NCBI RefSeq assembly: GCF_036323495.1
Contig: NZ_AP028947.1
Coordinates: 682,001 to 746,000 of the forward strand
Source of the DNA: Limnobacter thiooxidans
GTDB lineage: Bacteria; Pseudomonadota; Gammaproteobacteria; Burkholderiales; Burkholderiaceae_B
Length of the DNA stretch: 64,000 nt
Direction: 5' to 3'
Position numbers and translations under genes: made by a program. The stretch's first letter is position 1. Each line of letters starts with the position of its first letter. Below the pieces are notes generated by a model. It had not been told where the DNA came from and made no database searches. It saw nothing but the letters and a program-made list of their open reading frames with translations. Positions 35,677 to 43,810 of the stretch are shown here, one piece after another.

Positions 35677-36195
35677 TCAATGGTCTTTCCGCTGGCCAGG
35701 GGTGTGCTGGGGCATGGCCAAGGCCAGTTCCCGGATCATTTGAACCGTGTCGATGTCGGCAGCCTTGTAGGCCTGCTTGCGCATCTCATCCATGTCGCTG
35801 GATGAGGCACCTGGCACGCCGTCTGAAGTCGGCGCATCGTTGACCTGGTACTTGAACCTGAGCCACAGCTCACCTTCAACCGGTTCTTCGATGGAAATGG
35901 TCAGGGTGCTGTCGCCGCAAAACTGATTCGCTGCAATTCGTGTTTCGGTACGCTCTTCCTCGTGAAGTTCAGTGATGTCAGATATCTGGAAAGGCCCATA
36001 GTTCAATACCCGTGAAAGCGTCGTGACTGTGCCTTGTTGGCCGGTTTCCATGACCTGCGCATCTTCAAGCCCCAGAATGAATCGGGTGGGCTTCCAGGCC
36101 CGCGCGACCAGGCCGAACCAGAGTTGCTGGCGAGTCATCCAGTCCACACCGGGCAAAGCCGGGTCGTTGATTTGCACCAAATGTTCAAATTTCAT
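35677..36195 (-). CDS. DUF1857/AtaL-like SRPBCC protein
   Basis: A 172-residue protein of the START/SRPBCC fold, DUF1857 (AtaL-like) group. It starts KFEHLVQINDPALPGVDWMT and contains the LTRQQLWFGLV-like segment MTRQQLWFGLVARA typical of the family. Such proteins bind small hydrophobic ligands; the role is unknown. ATG 36195 is only 12 bp from the start of the divergent RidA gene, so each ribosome site lies within the other's leader. Confidence 0.8.
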   Translation of the reverse strand: MKFEHLVQINDPALPGVDWMTRQQLWFGLVARAWKPTRFILGLEDAQVMETGQQGTVTTLSRVLNYGPFQISDITELHEEERTETRIAANQFCGDSTLTISIEEPVEGELWLRFKYQVNDAPTSDGVPGASSSDMDEMRKQAYKAADIDTVQMIRELALAMPQHTPGQRKDH

Positions 36196-36207
36196 GAAGG
36201 AGATCCT

Positions 36208-36555
36208 GTGATAGATCGACAAGGTACTACAAAACGTTATTCCGATTCCACTCGCTTCAACGGCGTGGTTTACCTGGTTGAAGTGCCAACGCTTGAAACC
36301 GGTGACATCGCTGCACAAACCGAGGATTTGCTGAACAACCTGGACAAGGTTTTGGCCAAGGCGGGTACGGACAAAAGTCGCCTGCTTCAAGTACAGGTCT
36401 TTTTGACAGACATGACCGATTACGAGGGGTTCAATGCAGTGTGGGAGGCTTGGCTGCCCAATGGTTGCGCGCCTTCCCGAGCCTGTGTTGAGGTGAAAGG
36501 CTTGGCCCGAAAGGGATGGAAAGTGGAGTTGGTGTTGACCGCTGCAGCAGCCTGA
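36208..36555 (+). CDS. RidA family protein (YjgF/YER057c)
   Basis: A 115-residue RidA-type protein; the family deaminates reactive enamines/imines from amino-acid metabolism. Conserved segments are FNGVVYLVEVPT, LLNNLDKVLAKAGTDKSRLLQ and the active-site PSRACVEVKGL with its arginine. It starts with GTG 36208 behind a strong AAGGAG. Its stop abuts the stop of the convergent hybrid kinase with no gap. Confidence 0.88.
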   Translation: MIDRQGTTKRYSDSTRFNGVVYLVEVPTLETGDIAAQTEDLLNNLDKVLAKAGTDKSRLLQVQVFLTDMTDYEGFNAVWEAWLPNGCAPSRACVEVKGLARKGWKVELVLTAAAA

Positions 36556-38838
36556 TTATTGACTCAACATCCTTAGCCGGTGTTGCAAGGCCTTGATGTT
36601 GACTCGCAAGTGACTCAATTCCTGTTCTGCCGGGCTTTGGCTGTTGGCAAGTTGGTTTTCAAGTCCTTGCAGGAAACTGGCGAAGTCCATTTCACCGATC
36701 AGTTTGCAATGGCCTTTCAAGGTGTGTAATGCCCGTTTTGCATCAAGCCATTGTGCCTGTTGCAAACGCAACTCGATTTCCTCAAGCAGATTGGGAATTT
36801 CAGCCACAATCATTTCCATCGTGGTCTTCAGCAGCTCCCGATCATGGTCAAAATTCTGCATGGGGATGGGCGAAATCTTGAAATTCAGCCGGGTCAGTAC
36901 ATTCTCGATGTCGCTGCGTTTGAACGGTTTGGAAATGTATTCTTTCATGCCCGCTGCCATACAGGCTTCACGGGTGTCTGCAATCGCATCCGCAGTCAGG
37001 CCCACGATAGGCAGCTTGTGATGTTTGGGTTGCGTCAGGATGGTTCTACACGCTTCCAGCCCGCCCATGTTGGGCATGTGCATGTCCATGAAAACCAGGT
37101 CGAAAGTTTCCTCTTCAACGGCCTTCACCGCAGCAAGGCCATCGTCGGCAAAACGGTAGGAAATGCCCAGTTGGGTCAGCACATGGGAAATGAAGGCCTG
37201 ATTCACCATGTTGTCTTCGGCCACGAGAATTCTCAAGGTGTCACAGGCTTGTCCCATTCCGGGAGTTGGCAGGTCTTTGAGTTGTACTGATTCCATGTTG
37301 TTGTGAGCGACATCGTTGTTGACCGGACTGGGCGCATGCGCCACAGGTAGCGCAAGTGTAAAACTGAATTCACTGCCCACACCTTCCTCAGACCACAAAT
37401 CAATGCCGCTGTTCATTAATTCCAGCAAACGCTGGCTTATGGTCAAACCCAGCCCGGTGCCGCCATATTTGCGGGCTGTTCCAGGTTCAGCCTGGGAGAA
37501 TGCCTTGAAAATTTCCGAGCGTGCTGCATCCGATATACCCATCCCGCTGTCCCGAACCGAAAAATGTACACGTGCGGTGTCAGAAGGCTGACTCGGGCCC
37601 CTTGATTCCTCAAGCGTTATATTCAGCGTCACGACACCTTGCTGGGTGAACTTCAGCGCATTGCTGAGCAGGTTGTTCAACACCTGAAGAATTCGTGCGC
37701 AATCGCCATGCAGGTGGTCGGGTACCTCGGGCGCAATTTCCAGCACCAGTTTGACATTGGGTTTGGAATAGGCGCTGGACACGGTTTTGATCATGGCCTG
37801 CACATTGGCCCTTAGCGCAAAAGGTATCGGGTCAATATCCAGCTTGTTGGCATCAATTTTCGAGAAGTCCAGAATGTCGTTCACCACCCGCAGCAAATGG
37901 TCTGCACTTAACTGGATCAATTCCAGATTCCGTCGGGGTTTGTCTCCTAGCGTGGTGGTGCCCAGTGTAATTTCGGTTAGCCCCAGAATGCCGTTCAGGG
38001 GGGTACGAATTTCATGGCTCATGTTCGCCACAAACTGTGATTTCAGGTCATTGGATTTGTCTGCTTTCACGCGGGCTTCCTCCAATGCCCTGTTCTTGCG
38101 GGCAAGCGCCCCGGAGGCCCAGTTCAATGTTGTGTGCAACATCGCCAGTTCACGGGAGCTGGGCGACACTTTGTGGCTGATCCCCTCGTCATTGACCATC
38201 AATTGCGCAAAGTCGGTGAGTGAGTTCAATTCAAGAATGACCTTGCGTATGAATAGCCACGACGCAAAGGTAGCGGGAACAATCAGGGCGATGGCAAGCA
38301 GGATATTGCGTTGAATCAACTCAGTCTGGCTGGCCTGCAACGAAGACAAATCGAATTCGAGCGCCACCATGCCAATAACACCGCCCGAATCGACCGGTTC
38401 ACTCACCAAGAGATACTTCACTTTTCCGTTTTGAGATTTCTTGAAACTGATGCTGGGTGATGTGCCCAGCATCATGGTTTGCGAGTTGTAGTGTGCTTTA
38501 AGGCGCCTGCTTTCCTGGTCTCGAATGACCTGGGCCAGAATGTGTCCAGTGGGATCCAGTACAGTGCCCGAATGAAGGTCTTCAAAACCATCTGTTTTCA
38601 AGAGCAGATTCTCGATTACCGAGAAATCACGTTCCAGCAAATGGCTGCTGCTGGATACAGCCAGGTTGAAAGCCAACGCACGCGCCTGCTTGGTAAAAAC
38701 GTCCTGCAGTTCTTCGCGTTGTGTCTGGGTGTTGAACCAAGTGAATGCCAGCGCCAGCAGCAACACAATGCCGCCCCCAAGGCCCAGTAGCTGGGTGCCG
38801 AGGCTTGGGTACTTGATGCTGTGGAAATTCGGCTTCAA
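36556..38838 (-). CDS. Hybrid sensor histidine kinase with receiver and Hpt domains
   Basis: A 760-residue membrane kinase. TM1 is about residues 14-34 and a periplasmic region follows to about 175. TM2 is about 178-197, with a linker, HisKA (SHEIRTPLNG, His275) and HATPase (GTGLGLTISQRLLEL). A receiver domain (about 533-650, Asp in VFMDMHMP) and a C-terminal Hpt (ALHTLKGHCKLIG) complete a full phosphorelay. It starts with TTG 38838, overlapping the stop of the upstream binding-protein gene by four bases. No separate response regulator is adjacent. Confidence 0.92.
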   Translation of the reverse strand: MKPNFHSIKYPSLGTQLLGLGGGIVLLLALAFTWFNTQTQREELQDVFTKQARALAFNLAVSSSSHLLERDFSVIENLLLKTDGFEDLHSGTVLDPTGHILAQVIRDQESRRLKAHYNSQTMMLGTSPSISFKKSQNGKVKYLLVSEPVDSGGVIGMVALEFDLSSLQASQTELIQRNILLAIALIVPATFASWLFIRKVILELNSLTDFAQLMVNDEGISHKVSPSSRELAMLHTTLNWASGALARKNRALEEARVKADKSNDLKSQFVANMSHEIRTPLNGILGLTEITLGTTTLGDKPRRNLELIQLSADHLLRVVNDILDFSKIDANKLDIDPIPFALRANVQAMIKTVSSAYSKPNVKLVLEIAPEVPDHLHGDCARILQVLNNLLSNALKFTQQGVVTLNITLEESRGPSQPSDTARVHFSVRDSGMGISDAARSEIFKAFSQAEPGTARKYGGTGLGLTISQRLLELMNSGIDLWSEEGVGSEFSFTLALPVAHAPSPVNNDVAHNNMESVQLKDLPTPGMGQACDTLRILVAEDNMVNQAFISHVLTQLGISYRFADDGLAAVKAVEEETFDLVFMDMHMPNMGGLEACRTILTQPKHHKLPIVGLTADAIADTREACMAAGMKEYISKPFKRSDIENVLTRLNFKISPIPMQNFDHDRELLKTTMEMIVAEIPNLLEEIELRLQQAQWLDAKRALHTLKGHCKLIGEMDFASFLQGLENQLANSQSPAEQELSHLRVNIKALQHRLRMLSQ

Positions 38839-39692
38839 TTGGATACAAATTCCTCAAGCCCCAGCAATTCGAGTGGCTGGTAATCCCGGTTGTAAACGGC
38901 CCGTATTGGATTTGCAATCTGTATATCTGCTCCTTCTGCATTGTGTTGCTTCAGATAATTGAGAAGGGCCTGTGAAATCGCTTCTCGCATTACCGCGTCC
39001 ACCCGGGGGTGGGCAGCAATGGGATGCGGGGCAGTGGGGGGAGTTTCATAAATGACTTTGACCTTCTCACGCAAGGCCGGGTCTTCAGCCAGCAGCGTCG
39101 CACTGATCATGCCGCCGGCCTGGCCTTCATTTCGCACCACACCCCGAATGACGTTCGGGTGGGTTTTAACGTACCTGGTTACAAAGTTCAAACCCTTCTC
39201 ACGCTTGAGCAGTGCCCGCATGTAAAGAGAGGCACCGAATGCATTGGGTGATGGAAACAGCAAGGTTTTTCCGTTGAGGTCCGTCAAGGTGCGAATATTG
39301 TCAAACTGACCCCCTTTTGGGCTGATCAGGATACCGCTCATGGGTTTGGTGTCACGGATCATTGGAACATAGCCCTGTGCTTTTTTTGCCATCACCATGT
39401 GGTACGGATTGCAGTAAATCAAATCGGCTTGCCCCGACAAAAACATCGATTCAAATTCAGTAATGTCTTTGCTGAAAATCAACTCGATCTTGGGCAGGCT
39501 CTCGCTTTCAATGCCTTTAAGCACTTTGCTCCAAGTGGCATTTATTTCAGTGGCCGGAAACTGGGGGACCACAAGAAGGCGAAGCGTTGAATTGTTGTCA
39601 GCACTGTGGGCCGCATTAAAACTACACAGGCCAAACAGTGTGACAATACTCCAAAGCATATTGCCGAATGACCAACGTCTGAATGGGTTCAT
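38835..39692 (-). CDS. PhnD-like periplasmic binding protein, putative sensor partner
   Basis: A 285-residue protein with a signal peptide (cleavage near AHSA, about residue 31) and a PhnD/SsuA-type type 2 periplasmic binding fold. Recognisable blocks are LRLLVVPQFPATEINATW, DLIYCNPYHMVMAKKAQGY and KTLLFPSPNAFGASLYMRALL. No ABC permease or ATPase accompanies it. It is translationally coupled to the hybrid kinase, so it probably senses a ligand, perhaps a phosphonate-like or oxyanion compound, for the kinase. It is not an importer component as far as seen. Confidence 0.87.
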   Translation of the reverse strand: MNPFRRWSFGNMLWSIVTLFGLCSFNAAHSADNNSTLRLLVVPQFPATEINATWSKVLKGIESESLPKIELIFSKDITEFESMFLSGQADLIYCNPYHMVMAKKAQGYVPMIRDTKPMSGILISPKGGQFDNIRTLTDLNGKTLLFPSPNAFGASLYMRALLKREKGLNFVTRYVKTHPNVIRGVVRNEGQAGGMISATLLAEDPALREKVKVIYETPPTAPHPIAAHPRVDAVMREAISQALLNYLKQHNAEGADIQIANPIRAVYNRDYQPLELLGLEEFVSN

Positions 39693-39804
39693 GAGTCTTT
39701 GAATGTCAATTTGTATTTCATCCTGTAGTTTAAGGTTTTATTGGGCCATTGAATCATGAGAACAAACACGATTAAGCCAGACAATTCTCGGGGATCTGTA
39801 GGGC

Positions 39805-40647
39805 ATGGCTGAAACAAACCTGAACTGCCAGGCTGTAGGCGTGTTCGATTCCGGCGTGGGCGGACTTTCAGTGCTTGCTGCCTTGCTTGACCATTTGCCC
39901 CATGAACGCTTTGATTTTGTCGCCGATGAACGTTATCTGCCTTATGGTGACAAACCCCAGCATCAAATCTCGGACCGGGTCTTGACCCTGTCCCACTGGC
40001 TTCACAACAGGGGCTGTAAAGCCATGGTAATGGCCTGCAACACAGCCACTGCCGCTGCCGCGGGTCAAGCCAGGGCCACGTATGCCAATTGGCCGATTGT
40101 CGGCATGGAGCCCGCTGTTAAACCTGCCAGTTTAATGACACGCACGGGTGTGGTGGGTATTCTGGCCACAACCAACACGGTGGCCAGCGCGCGTTTTAAA
40201 AACCTGGTTGAGCGTTACGAGCCCTTGGCACGCGTTATTGCCAAGCCATGCCCCGGGCTTGTGGAGTTGATTGAAACTTGCCCTTTGCCACAGACTGACA
40301 TCGAAAATCTGTTAGAACCCTTGGTGCATGATTTGTTGAACCACCAAGCCGATGTGATTGTTTTGGGGTGCACGCATTACCCGTTTGTAGCCCCGATCAT
40401 TGCCCGTTTGGCAGGCCCGGGTGTGGCAGTTATTGAAACAGGTTTGCCTGTTGCCAAACAGTTGAAGGCGCGCCTGGATTCGGAAGGCTTGCTGGTCGAT
40501 GGGTCTGTAACCCAAAAGCAGGGCAACCCTGTGAATGACCGGGTAAACTTTTTCACCACTGGCAACCCTGTGGCGTTCAAGGCCAAATTGCTGAATTTGT
40601 TGGGCCAAGAATGGGCTGATGCCCGTATTCAGGCTTTGGCTGTGTAG
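39805..40647 (+). CDS. murI: Glutamate racemase
   Basis: A 280-residue MurI supplying D-glutamate for peptidoglycan. The two catalytic cysteines lie in ACNTATAAA and GCTHYPF, and GVFDSGVGGLSVL and LPYGDK are conserved. ATG 39805 follows a weak GTAGGG. Its 3' end overlaps the convergent rsmA end by 19 bp. Confidence 0.95.
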   Translation: MAETNLNCQAVGVFDSGVGGLSVLAALLDHLPHERFDFVADERYLPYGDKPQHQISDRVLTLSHWLHNRGCKAMVMACNTATAAAAGQARATYANWPIVGMEPAVKPASLMTRTGVVGILATTNTVASARFKNLVERYEPLARVIAKPCPGLVELIETCPLPQTDIENLLEPLVHDLLNHQADVIVLGCTHYPFVAPIIARLAGPGVAVIETGLPVAKQLKARLDSEGLLVDGSVTQKQGNPVNDRVNFFTTGNPVAFKAKLLNLLGQEWADARIQALAV

Positions 40648-41411
40648 GTCGACAGCCGCTGCGCCACGTCTACAAATTGGGCTGCCGAGATTTCCTCTGC
40701 ACGCGCGGTCAGTGCTATCCCCGCCTCTTGGGCGATGTGGTCAGGTACCACCCCGTTCCAGGTGTTACGCAGCATTTTTCGCCGTTGTGAAAACGCTGTG
40801 CTGACTACTTTGCTGAACAGGGCGTGGGGTATGGCTGCTCTTTCCTGTGCCGGCTTGGGTGACATTCGGACAATGGCCGAGATCACACGGGGTGGAGGGT
40901 CGAAACATTCTGGTGGCACATCGAACAAATGATCCATGTGGTAATAGGCTTGCAGCATCACTGACAAGCGCCCGTAGTCGCTGGTTTTTGGCGCAGCCAC
41001 CATTCGGTCAATCACTTCCTTTTGCAACATGAAGTGCTGGTCAATCACCTTGTCTGCAAAATCAAGCAGGGTAAAAAGTATGGGCGAAGAAATGTTGTAA
41101 GGCAGATTGCCCACCACGCGAAACGGTGCTTCAAGCTGCGTGAAGTCAAATTTCAGCACATCCACTTCATGTACGGTCAGCTTGTCTTTCCAGGGGCCCG
41201 TGCGCAGTTTTTCTGCAAGGTCCCTGTCAATTTCAATGACCTGGAGGTGATTGACCGCTTTCAACAACCAGAAGGTGAGGGCACCCAAACCGGGGCCGAT
41301 TTCAACCAGCGTGTCGTCGGGGCGGGGACGCATTTCACCAATCAGGTTGGACAAAATACTTTGATCGGTCAGGAAGTGCTGACCGAATCTTTTTCTGGCT
41401 TGGTGTTTCAT
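40629..41411 (-). CDS. rsmA: 16S rRNA (adenine1518-N6/adenine1519-N6)-dimethyltransferase
   Basis: A 260-residue KsgA/RsmA enzyme that dimethylates two adjacent adenosines in 16S rRNA helix 45. The methyltransferase motif LVEIGPGLGALTFWLL and the catalytic NLPYNISSPI are clear; the N-terminus ARKRFGQHFLTD is typical. ATG 41411 overlaps the pdxA stop by four bases. It is last of the lptD-surA-pdxA-rsmA cluster. Confidence 0.96.
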   Translation of the reverse strand: MKHQARKRFGQHFLTDQSILSNLIGEMRPRPDDTLVEIGPGLGALTFWLLKAVNHLQVIEIDRDLAEKLRTGPWKDKLTVHEVDVLKFDFTQLEAPFRVVGNLPYNISSPILFTLLDFADKVIDQHFMLQKEVIDRMVAAPKTSDYGRLSVMLQAYYHMDHLFDVPPECFDPPPRVISAIVRMSPKPAQERAAIPHALFSKVVSTAFSQRRKMLRNTWNGVVPDHIAQEAGIALTARAEEISAAQFVDVAQRLSTYTAKA

Positions 41412-42418
41412 TGCGCGTTCCTGCGACAAAGGTCCATGTGGTGAGCGCATTCTATGGCTTCAAACAGGCTGCTGGGATCCATATTGCGTGTGCCTGCCAA
41501 ATCAAGCGCCGTTCCATGGTCTACCGAGGTGCGAACAATGGGCAGACCCAGTGAAATATTCACGCCTTGACCAAAACTGGCATGTTTCAGCACGGGCAAT
41601 CCCTGGTCGTGGTACATGGCCAGCACGGCGTCGCATTGTTCTAGATACTTGGGTTGAAAAAGGGTGTCAGCCGGAAAAGGACCGCGAACATCATGCCCCT
41701 GTGCTTGCAAGGCTTGAATGACAGGTGAAATGGTGTTGATTTCTTCCACCCCCAAATCACCAGATTCCCCGGCGTGCGGGTTGAGACCCGCCACGAGCAC
41801 CACAGGCTTGGGTTTGCCCCAGTAAGTCGACAGGTCTTTCAACATGATTTGCAAGGTACGGGTCAACGAATCCTGTGTAATGGCAGCAGATACTTTTGCC
41901 AGCGGAATGTGGGTTGTGGCCAATGCCACTTTCATGTGGCCGCCTACCAGCATCATGACCACATCATTCTGGCCACAGCGCTGTGCCAGGTATTCGGTGT
42001 GGCCTATAAAACCAGGCCAGTGCGGGCTGATTGCCGATTTCTGTATGGGGCCAGTCACCATGGCGGCCGCCAAGCCGTTCAAGCTTGCATCGCAAGCGGT
42101 ATTCAACAAGTCCAGCACATAGCCTGCATTCTCCGGATTGGGTTTTCCCGTTACACAGGCCACATTCAGCGCCCGGTGAAGCACATGGCATGTTGGTGTC
42201 AATTCGATGTTACTCAGAGACCCGATCTGGGTCCATGTTGGCAACATTCCGGCCGATTTTGCCCTTTGCGTCAACAGAGGTATATCGCCAAGAACTACCA
42301 ATGGCCTGCCCAGGCGCGCGGCCAGGTCTGTTTCAGCCAGCAGGGCACACAATTCTGGCCCGATGCCTGCGGGTTCACCGCTGGTAATCAGTATCGGGCG
42401 CAAGTCAGACTTGTTCAT
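41408..42418 (-). CDS. pdxA: 4-hydroxythreonine-4-phosphate dehydrogenase
   Basis: A 336-residue PdxA for vitamin B6 synthesis. Conserved motifs are LITSGEPAGIGPELC, FIGHTEYLAQRC, THIPLAKVSAAIT and the metal site MYHDQGLPVLKH. ATG 42418 lies nine bp after the surA stop; its own stop couples to rsmA. The surA-pdxA-rsmA order is the classic proteobacterial arrangement. Confidence 0.96.
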   Translation of the reverse strand: MNKSDLRPILITSGEPAGIGPELCALLAETDLAARLGRPLVVLGDIPLLTQRAKSAGMLPTWTQIGSLSNIELTPTCHVLHRALNVACVTGKPNPENAGYVLDLLNTACDASLNGLAAAMVTGPIQKSAISPHWPGFIGHTEYLAQRCGQNDVVMMLVGGHMKVALATTHIPLAKVSAAITQDSLTRTLQIMLKDLSTYWGKPKPVVLVAGLNPHAGESGDLGVEEINTISPVIQALQAQGHDVRGPFPADTLFQPKYLEQCDAVLAMYHDQGLPVLKHASFGQGVNISLGLPIVRTSVDHGTALDLAGTRNMDPSSLFEAIECAHHMDLCRRNAQ

Positions 42419-42427
42419 GCCTTGTGT

Positions 42428-43807
42428 TTAAAGCCGTATTTCAATGAAAGTGGCGTCGCGCAACTGGCGCAGCCATTCCTGGTAGCTTTCTTCGGACTTG
42501 TTGGTTCGTATGGCCTGGCGTGCAGCTTGGCGCTGGCGTTCTTCAGAGGCGGCCTGTTGTCTGCGCTCGGCCACCTGAATAATGTGGAATCCGAATCGGC
42601 TTTGAAAAACAGGGCTGACTTCACCTGTTCCCAATTGATTCATCTCGCGCTCGAATTCAGGCACTGTATCGCCCGGGTAAAGCCAACCCAAATCACCACC
42701 CTTGGAGGCCGAACCATCTTGAGAGTACTGTTTGGCCAGTGTTTCAAAGTTGGCTGTACCACCACGCAGTTGTTCCAGCGCAAAGTTCAGGCGTCGCTTG
42801 GCTTCCGCTTCGGAAACATCGGGGCCTGGGCGAATCAGAATGTGGCGAGCCCGTGTTTGTGTAACCGGCGTGGAATCCAGGGCTGGGCCTCCCTCACGGC
42901 GACCCAACACCTTCAGGACGTGAAACCCATTCGGACTGCGCACGGTTTGAACTGCGTCGAGCTGGCCTTTGGACAGAAATTCGGAAAACAGGGAAGGTAC
43001 ACTGTCAAAGCCCGACCAGCCCATTTGACCTGTTCCGTCCAGCTTGAGTTCGGGGTTGCTCTTCAGGATATCTTCGGCACTTTTGCCCGCTTTCAAGGCT
43101 TTTTCAACAACCTCAACTTTGGCGCGGGCCTGCCCAATTACACCCGCATTGGCATCAGCGGGAACTTTCACCAGAATCTGTATCCAGTTGACTTCGGGTT
43201 GGTTGGTGGCAACTGCTCCCTTGGTGCGGGCCGCCAGGAAGCCTTGAATTTCGGCGTCGGAGACCTGAATTCTCGATTCCACCTCGCGTTCCCTCAATCG
43301 ACCCAGGGTAATTTCGCTTCTCACTTCTTCGCGGAACCGGGCTGGCGAAACACCTTCGTCTTTCAGTCGGGCCAGAAAGTCTTCGAGTGACAAGCCATTT
43401 TGGTCGGCCACACGCGCCATGGCTGCTTCAATTTGGGCCTCTTCAATTCGAATGCCGAGCTGTTCAGCTTTTTGCAACTGAGCCCGATCAAGCACCATGC
43501 GGTCAAGTACTTGCTTGCGCAGTTCGGTGCGGTCGGGCAGCGGAGCACCCCGGCGAGTCATTTGCCGTTCAATCAGCGCAACCTGTCGATTCAGCTCGCT
43601 GCGGGTGATGATGTCGGTGTTGACCACAGCCACAATGCCGTCTATGGCTGACGATCCCGATGTGTCGTTGCTGGCGCCGAGTTCAGCGCTGAGCTTGCCG
43701 GAAGGAGCTTTGGGCGTTGGGTTTTTCAGACCTTGTGCCTGTGCAAGTCCCAAGGTGGCCAGTGTAGTGGCTGCGAATAACCAGTGTTGAATTTGCTTCA
43801 TTTTCAT
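42428..43807 (-). CDS. surA: Periplasmic chaperone/peptidyl-prolyl isomerase SurA
   Basis: A 459-residue outer-membrane-protein chaperone. It has a signal peptide (TLGLAQAQ, about residue 25), an N-terminal SurA chaperone domain (IDGIVAVVNTDIITRSEL) and two parvulin domains (WIQILVKVPADAN and ARHILIRPGPDVSEAEAK). LptD, encoded three bases upstream, is a known SurA client. ATG 43807 or the ATG two codons later may be used. Confidence 0.95.
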   Translation of the reverse strand: MKMKQIQHWLFAATTLATLGLAQAQGLKNPTPKAPSGKLSAELGASNDTSGSSAIDGIVAVVNTDIITRSELNRQVALIERQMTRRGAPLPDRTELRKQVLDRMVLDRAQLQKAEQLGIRIEEAQIEAAMARVADQNGLSLEDFLARLKDEGVSPARFREEVRSEITLGRLREREVESRIQVSDAEIQGFLAARTKGAVATNQPEVNWIQILVKVPADANAGVIGQARAKVEVVEKALKAGKSAEDILKSNPELKLDGTGQMGWSGFDSVPSLFSEFLSKGQLDAVQTVRSPNGFHVLKVLGRREGGPALDSTPVTQTRARHILIRPGPDVSEAEAKRRLNFALEQLRGGTANFETLAKQYSQDGSASKGGDLGWLYPGDTVPEFEREMNQLGTGEVSPVFQSRFGFHIIQVAERRQQAASEERQRQAARQAIRTNKSEESYQEWLRQLRDATFIEIRL

Positions 43808-43810
43808 AGC

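Noticed and set aside
41774..43390. A 538-codon open frame opposite pdxA and surA
   Set aside because: It spans two well-supported genes on the other strand and shows no family features.
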